Assembly (NCBI RefSeq): GCF_011516645.4
Contig: NZ_CP088285.1
Span: 4,172,501 to 4,236,500 of the forward strand
Length of the DNA: 64,000 nucleotides
Origin: Bradyrhizobium septentrionale
Lineage (GTDB): Bacteria; Pseudomonadota; Alphaproteobacteria; Rhizobiales; Xanthobacteraceae
Direction: 5' to 3'
Shown here piece after piece: positions 59,716 to 64,000 of the stretch (positions within the stretch are counted from its first letter, which is position 1; every line of letters begins with the position of its first letter). A program made the translations under genes and the position numbers. The notes under the pieces were generated by a model that searched no databases, was not told the origin of the DNA, and worked only from the letters and a program-made list of their open reading frames with translations.

Positions 59716-60698
59716 TGCGCAGGACAATCCGGATCGTTTTGATGCTCGCTTTGATCGTCGTGCTGGCGGTGGCCGGGCTGGCGCTGGCGACACAAATCGG
59801 CGTCGCGCTGATCCAGCGCGCCTTTCCGCCTCAGGGCCGCATGATCGACGTTGCCGGCGCGCGGCTCCATGTCGTCGAACTCGGCCCGCGCGATGCCGCG
59901 GGGCCGCCGGTCGTGCTGCTGCATGGCGCGAGCTCCAACCTCCGCGCGATGCAGTCGCTCGGCGATCGCATCGCAAGGACGCGCCGGGTGATCCTGATCG
60001 ACCGGCCGGGCCATGGCTGGAGCACCCGCGAGCGCGTCGCGGATTCGACGCCTGTCATCCAGGGCCGGATGATCGTGGAGGCGCTGACCCTGCTCGGCGT
60101 CGACCGGGCGATCGTGGTGGCGCATTCGTGGGCCGGCGCGCTCGGCCTGCGCATTGCCCTCGATCATCCGGACCGCGTCGCGGGCCTCGTGCTGCTCGCG
60201 CCCGTCGCCTATCCGTGGCGCGGCGGTGCCGGCCGCTACAATGATCTGATCTCGACGCCGCTGATCGGGCCGTTGCTGGCGCACACGGTCACGCTGCCGC
60301 TCGGTTATCTCGTCGCCAATCCAGGCGCGCGCGGCGTATTCGCGCCGCAAGAGATGCCGGACGATTTCGTCAGCGACAGCGCGACATTGCTCCTGCTGCG
60401 CCCGCGCGAGTTCATCGCCAATGCGCGCGACCTCGTCACGCTGAAGTCTGCCGTCGTCGAACAGGCGCCGCGCTACGCGGAGATCAAGGCACAGGTCACA
60501 ATCATTACGGGCGACGTCGACAAGACGGTCTCGACCCGCATCCATTCGCGGCCGCTTGCAGCCACGGCGCCGAACGCCAAGCTCATCGTGATGCCGGGCG
60601 TTGGTCATATGGTGCAGTACGCTGTGCCCGATCTTGTGGCGTCCGAGATCGAGGCGGTGGCTGACCGGATGGTGCGACATACAGTGACCGCGCAATAG
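59715..60698 (+). CDS. Membrane-anchored alpha/beta hydrolase
   Basis: A 327-residue hydrolase with an N-terminal membrane helix (residues 7-26, IVLMLALIVVLAVAGLALAT), so it is probably anchored facing the periplasm. GPPVVLLHGASSNLRAMQSL forms the oxyanion region, AIVVAHSWAGALGLRIALDH holds the nucleophile serine, ITIITGDVDKTVSTR the acidic residue and IVMPGVGHMVQYAVPD the catalytic histidine. GTG at 59715 is the apparent start, but it lies under a hairpin; ATG at 59742 is possible. Substrate unknown. Confidence 0.85.
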   Translation: MRRTIRIVLMLALIVVLAVAGLALATQIGVALIQRAFPPQGRMIDVAGARLHVVELGPRDAAGPPVVLLHGASSNLRAMQSLGDRIARTRRVILIDRPGHGWSTRERVADSTPVIQGRMIVEALTLLGVDRAIVVAHSWAGALGLRIALDHPDRVAGLVLLAPVAYPWRGGAGRYNDLISTPLIGPLLAHTVTLPLGYLVANPGARGVFAPQEMPDDFVSDSATLLLLRPREFIANARDLVTLKSAVVEQAPRYAEIKAQVTIITGDVDKTVSTRIHSRPLAATAPNAKLIVMPGVGHMVQYAVPDLVASEIEAVADRMVRHTVTAQ

Positions 60699-60809
60699 CA
60701 GTCGGCGGTCTGCCGCGCGAATGTGATCCGGCAAGGCTTGCGCGGCCGCGTGGCGCCGAACATCATGCGGCCGCGCGGTTCTTCTGATCTCACCCAAAGG
60801 ACAAGCCCC

Positions 60810-62546
60810 ATGCGGATCGACAACGTCGCCGACCTCATCGCTGAAACCCTTGCCCAGGCTGGCGTGAAGCGCATCTACGGTGTCGTCGGCGACAGCCTCA
60901 ACGGCCTCACCGAGGCGTTGCGCAAGTGCGGCACGATCGACTGGCTGCATGTGCGCCATGAGGAGGTGGCCGCCTTCGCCGCCGCCGCCGAATCCCAGAT
61001 CACGGCAGGCCTTGCGGTGTGCGCGGGCTCCTGCGGCCCGGGCAATCTCCATCTCATCAACGGCCTGTTCGACGCGCATCGCAGCCGCACCCCGGTGCTG
61101 GCCCTGGCGGCGCAGATCCCGTCGGCCGAGATCGGCGGCGGCTATTTCCAGGAAACCCATCCGCAGGACCTGTTCCGCGAATGCAGCCACTATTGCGAGC
61201 TGGTCTCCGATCCGTCGCAACTGCCCTACATGCTGGAGAACGCGATCCGCGCCGCGGTCGGCAAGCGCGGCGTCGCCGTGCTGGTGCTGCCGGGCGACGT
61301 CGCGATGCGGCCGGCGCCGAAGCGCGACATCGCGCCGAATGCCGGCCTGCTGCCGCCGGCACCGGTGGTGCGTCCGGCCGAACCCGAATTGAACGCGCTG
61401 GCGGCGCTGCTCAATGGCGCCAAGCGCGTCACGCTGTTCTGCGGCCGCGGCTGCGCCGGCGCCCATGACGGTTTGCTCAAGCTCGCCGAGACGCTGAAGA
61501 GCCCGATCGTGCACGCGCTCGGCGGCAAGGAGTATGTCGAATACGACAATCCCTATGACGTCGGCATGACCGGCTTCATCGGATTCTCCTCCGGCTACGC
61601 CGCGATGCATGGTTGCGACGTGCTGCTGATGCTGGGCACCGACTTTCCCTACAAGCAGTTCTTCCCGACCGGCATCAGCATCGCCCAGGTTGATCTCCGT
61701 CCCGAAAATCTCGGCCGCCGCTGCAAGCTCGACCTCGGCATCGTCGGCGACGTCGGCGAGACCATCGCCGCGCTGTTGCCGAAGCTCACGGTCAAGACCG
61801 ACCGCAAATTTCTCGATGCCAGCCTCGCGCATTACAAGGACGCCCGTGCCGGGCTCGATGATCTGGCCCGCGGCAAGCCTGGCCAAAAGCCGATCCATCC
61901 GCAATATCTGGCGCGCCTGCTCAGCGAGCAGGCCACCGAGGACGCGGTGTTCACCGCCGACGTCGGCACGCCGACGATCTGGGCCGCGCGCTATCTGAAA
62001 ATGAACGGCCGCCGCCGGCTGATCGGCTCCTGGGTCCATGGCTCGATGGCAAATGCGATGGCGCAGGCAATCGGCGTGCAGGCGGCGCAGCCCGGCCGGC
62101 AAGTGGTGTCGATGTCCGGCGACGGCGGCTTTGCCATGCTGATGGGCGATTTGATCACGCTGACGCAAGCGAAGCTGCCGGTGAAGGTCGTGATCTTCAA
62201 CAACAGCGTGCTCGGCTTCGTCGCGCTGGAGATGAAGGCCGCCGGCTTCATCGAGACCGGGGTCGATCTGAAGAATCCCGATTTCGCGGCGATGGCCCGC
62301 GCGATGGGCATTCACGGCGTCAGGGTGGACGATCCCGGCGAGCTCGAGGGCGCGATCCGCAACGTGCTCGCGCATGACGGCCCGGCGGTGCTCGACGTCG
62401 TGACCGCGACGCAGGAATTGTCGATGCCGCCGACCATCACGCTGGAGCAGGTGAAGGGCTTCAGCCTGTGGGTGCTGCGCGCCGTGATGAGCGGCCGCGG
62501 CGACGAGGTGGTCGATCTCGCCAAGACCAATTTGCTGCCGCGCTAG
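60810..62546 (+). CDS. poxB: Thiamine pyrophosphate enzyme, pyruvate:quinone dehydrogenase-like (PoxB)
   Basis: A 578-residue TPP enzyme. It begins [20 protein letters not shown], has the catalytic glutamate in [40 protein letters not shown], and the TPP-Mg motif in [20 protein letters not shown] ending [27 protein letters not shown] and [20 protein letters not shown] match PoxB-type pyruvate oxidases. E. coli PoxB oxidises pyruvate to acetate and carbon dioxide and passes electrons to ubiquinone at the membrane. The start at 60810 has AAGGA 8 bases upstream; 29 more codons in front are unsupported. A repeat follows its stop. Confidence 0.93.
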   Translation: MRIDNVADLIAETLAQAGVKRIYGVVGDSLNGLTEALRKCGTIDWLHVRHEEVAAFAAAAESQITAGLAVCAGSCGPGNLHLINGLFDAHRSRTPVLALAAQIPSAEIGGGYFQETHPQDLFRECSHYCELVSDPSQLPYMLENAIRAAVGKRGVAVLVLPGDVAMRPAPKRDIAPNAGLLPPAPVVRPAEPELNALAALLNGAKRVTLFCGRGCAGAHDGLLKLAETLKSPIVHALGGKEYVEYDNPYDVGMTGFIGFSSGYAAMHGCDVLLMLGTDFPYKQFFPTGISIAQVDLRPENLGRRCKLDLGIVGDVGETIAALLPKLTVKTDRKFLDASLAHYKDARAGLDDLARGKPGQKPIHPQYLARLLSEQATEDAVFTADVGTPTIWAARYLKMNGRRRLIGSWVHGSMANAMAQAIGVQAAQPGRQVVSMSGDGGFAMLMGDLITLTQAKLPVKVVIFNNSVLGFVALEMKAAGFIETGVDLKNPDFAAMARAMGIHGVRVDDPGELEGAIRNVLAHDGPAVLDVVTATQELSMPPTITLEQVKGFSLWVLRAVMSGRGDEVVDLAKTNLLPR

Positions 62547-62548
62547 CT

Positions 62549-62651
62549 AGAGCATGACCCGGAAAAGTGCGAAGCGGTTTTCCGAAGAGATCATGCTTAA
62601 ACAAGAATCTAAAGCGCGATGACGATTCAACCTGATCTCATCGCGCTTTAG
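62549..62651. repeat. Composite palindromic repeat, GAGCATGAC family
   Basis: AGAGCATGACCCGGAAAAGT against CGGTTTTCCGAAGAGATCAT, then AAAGCGCGATGACGATTCAA against TGATCTCATCGCGCTTT. It matches the repeats at 39838-39932 and 56163-56262 in the other orientation. Lies between convergent genes poxB and dinB-like. Confidence 0.75.
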
Positions 62652-62684
62652 GGTTGATCTCCGTCGTCCCGTTCTTGCGTCGGC

Positions 62685-63200
62685 TCAACCTAAATTCGGC
62701 GCAGGCACGCCGCGCTGAAAGGCCAAGAGGTCGAGTGAGGGCGGCTCGCTGCCGGTCAGGATTGAGCAGCACGCATGCGCCTGGCCGCGGTGGTGGGTCT
62801 GATGATTGAAGAGATGCAGCAGGATATCCTGCCGCGGCTGCCGATAGGGTTTGCCCGACGTTGTCTGATAGGCGATGGGCTCCATGAGATCGGCGCCGGT
62901 ATAGCTTTCGACCAACTCATTCAAGCGCGCATCCTCCGCTATCCGGGCGCGAAGAAGATCGCGGCGATCGTCGTGCAAAATCGCGTCGAGGCGATCCGGA
63001 TGCTCGCCGGTGCCGGTCAATCGCTTCAACCATATCCGATCCGTCAGCAGCAAATGATTGAGCGTCCCGTGCAGGCTGCCAAAGAAAACGCCGGTTGAAC
63101 GGCGATAGGCCTCCTCGGGCAGTTCAAGCGCGGCGCCGTAGAGCCGCAGGTTGGCCCAGTGATTATAGGCCGCGAGCTGCCGGAAGTTTTCGGTTCCCAT
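62685..63200 (-). CDS. DinB-family protein
   Basis: A 171-residue four-helix-bundle protein. Metal-binding histidines are placed as in the DinB/YfiT-like family: QLAAYNHWANLRLYGAALEL, GSLHGTLNHLLLTDRIWLKR and LHLFNHQTHHRGQAHACCSI. Members act as metal-dependent thiol transferases or stress proteins; some are damage-induced. AGGACAG precedes the ATG at 63200; a longer reading overlaps the divergent LysR. It is divergent from the LysR-type gene, with an operator-like dyad between. Confidence 0.9.
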   Translation of the reverse strand: MGTENFRQLAAYNHWANLRLYGAALELPEEAYRRSTGVFFGSLHGTLNHLLLTDRIWLKRLTGTGEHPDRLDAILHDDRRDLLRARIAEDARLNELVESYTGADLMEPIAYQTTSGKPYRQPRQDILLHLFNHQTHHRGQAHACCSILTGSEPPSLDLLAFQRGVPAPNLG

Positions 63201-63252
63201 CTTGCTGTCCTGTTCGAAACGATAGCGGATGATAACTTGCCCACATCCCCCA

Positions 63253-63275
63253 ATTGGTGAAAATATCTCACCAAT
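63253..63275. promoter_or_regulatory. Candidate LysR operator, ATTGGTGA dyad
   Basis: ATTGGTGA and TCACCAAT are perfect inverted repeats with a seven-base AT-rich spacer (AAATATC), in the gap between divergent dinB-like and LysR genes. It ends 12 bases before the LysR start and overlaps the ribosome site region, which fits autorepression (inference). Confidence 0.6.
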
Positions 63276-63287
63276 CAGGAGGACTCG

Positions 63288-64000
63288 ATGGGACGGTCGG
63301 TTCCGCCATCGGCGCGTGCACTCACAGCGCTCTCGCTGTTCGCCACGCTCGGCACCCTGACCGAGACGGCCGAACAACTGGGCGTTACCCGGTCGGCGCT
63401 GTCGCACCGGATTGCCGAATTGGAAAAGCGCCTCGGCGTGGCATTGGTGAGAAAAGTCGGCCGGCGAATTTCGCTGACCGAGGACGGCGAACGGTTGCTC
63501 GCCAGCATGGGCGACGCGCTCGACCGGTTGGAGGCGGCGGTTGAACCATTTCAACGTTATCGCGGGCAGATCCGTGTAAGCACGGTCGCAACCTTTGCTT
63601 CTCACTGGTTGATCCCGCGCATTTCGCAATTTCAGGCGCGGCATCCCCTGATCGAGGTCGGTATCTTTACAACGACGAGAGCTGTCGACCTTAAAACGGA
63701 AGACATGGATTGCGCCATCCGCCACGGCCGCGGGGCGTGGAAAGGGCTTTCCTCGACGCTCCTTTTCCGGGAAACCCTAATGCCCGTTGCCAGACCTGAT
63801 GTCGTGGCCCGTGCCGCGACGAGCGCCAAACCGGCAAATTCTGCAAAGACAAATTTTGCAAAGATCTGGCACGGCATACCGCTGATTCGGGCCCGATCGC
63901 GATTCGCGGATTGGTCGAACTGGCAGCAGCACGATCGTACGCTGGCCCAACGGCGGATCAAATGGTTGACGGTGGAAACCCGCGCGCAGGCGCTCGATGC
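63288..64000 (+). CDS. LysR-family regulator (truncated by window end)
   Basis: Open from ATG 63288 to the end of the window, 237 residues visible. AGGAGG lies 6 bases upstream. SARALTALSLFATLGTLTET, AEQLGVTRSALSHRIAELEK and RLGVALVRKVGRRISLTEDG form the DNA-binding region; GQIRVSTVATFASHWLIPRI begins the effector domain, and AVDLKTEDMDCAIRHGRGAW resembles the GcvA subgroup. It is divergent from the DinB-like gene, a common arrangement for this regulator group. The last about 60 residues are beyond the window. Confidence 0.93.
   Translation, partial: MGRSVPPSARALTALSLFATLGTLTETAEQLGVTRSALSHRIAELEKRLGVALVRKVGRRISLTEDGERLLASMGDALDRLEAAVEPFQRYRGQIRVSTVATFASHWLIPRISQFQARHPLIEVGIFTTTRAVDLKTEDMDCAIRHGRGAWKGLSSTLLFRETLMPVARPDVVARAATSAKPANSAKTNFAKIWHGIPLIRARSRFADWSNWQQHDRTLAQRRIKWLTVETRAQALD

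Noticed and set aside
59499..62375. 958-codon minus-strand frame across the hydrolase and poxB
   Set aside because: Antisense shadow; no ribosome site or recognised domain.
1..64000. tRNA, rRNA, riboswitch or prophage genes
   Set aside because: No tRNA-like cloverleaf, rRNA segment, known riboswitch core, integrase or phage structural gene could be recognised by reading; a covariance-model search would be needed to exclude small RNAs.

Overview
The window is about 64 kb of GC-rich chromosome that looks like Bradyrhizobium or a close Bradyrhizobiaceae relative (alphaproteobacterium). This rests on the style of the proteins: orphan Bug/TctC receptors, a fused indolepyruvate oxidoreductase, a cysteine-free bL36, and many LysR regulators divergent from small operons. 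It also rests on several families of intergenic palindromic repeats of the kind common in this group. The assignment is inference; no rRNA or tRNA gene was seen.

Layout. 1-6.3 kb: the end of a class IV aminotransferase, an AhpD-family protein, and an EmrAB efflux system with a divergent LysR regulator. An intact ISAs1-family element has landed in a palindromic repeat between emrA and emrB. 6.5-19.1 kb: metabolic genes, namely a Bug receptor, a large indolepyruvate ferredoxin oxidoreductase with a divergent Lrp regulator, a LysR-linked pair (one gene frameshifted), a Tat-exported serine hydrolase, and a three-gene catabolic operon (Ldh-type dehydrogenase, flavin monooxygenase, fumarylacetoacetase-family hydrolase). 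19.5-25.3 kb: a 1385-residue cyclic-di-GMP protein with five tandem GAF domains plus intact GGDEF and EAL domains, then small exported proteins. 25.4-43.4 kb: an exopolysaccharide locus with two polymerase/ligase-type membrane proteins, a Wzz/BY-kinase-like protein with a degenerate P-loop, a flippase, glycosyltransferases, a deacetylase, a methyltransferase, GH5 and GH26 hydrolases, a radical SAM/SPASM enzyme, a JmjC/cupin-like protein and a BcsL-like acetyltransferase. 43.5-48 kb: a DUF5996 protein and an SDR-pirin-WrbA set with a divergent LysR. 48.2-50.6 kb: an unusual fusion of a trypsin-like protease, an S1/P1-nuclease or phospholipase-C-like domain and a histone-H1-like basic tail, broken by one frameshift. 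51-64 kb: a second orphan Bug receptor, an intact IS1182-family element at a CTAG site, YbaK, haloacid dehalogenase, dienelactone hydrolase, amidohydrolase, bL36, TPR protein, lipoprotein, alpha/beta hydrolase, PoxB, DinB and a truncated LysR.

How parts fit together. A 48-bp sequence occurs twice, upstream of emrA/lysR and upstream of emrB (36/48 identical), so emrB probably kept its own LysR-controlled promoter despite the IS. The polysaccharide genes read as one Wzx/Wzy-type assembly line, and TTAACC motifs resembling CtrA half-sites occur in its main promoter regions. The best candidates for undescribed biology are the protease-nuclease fusion and the enzyme set of the polysaccharide locus. 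Both apparent frameshifts are single-base changes in short homopolymers, so assembly error is possible.
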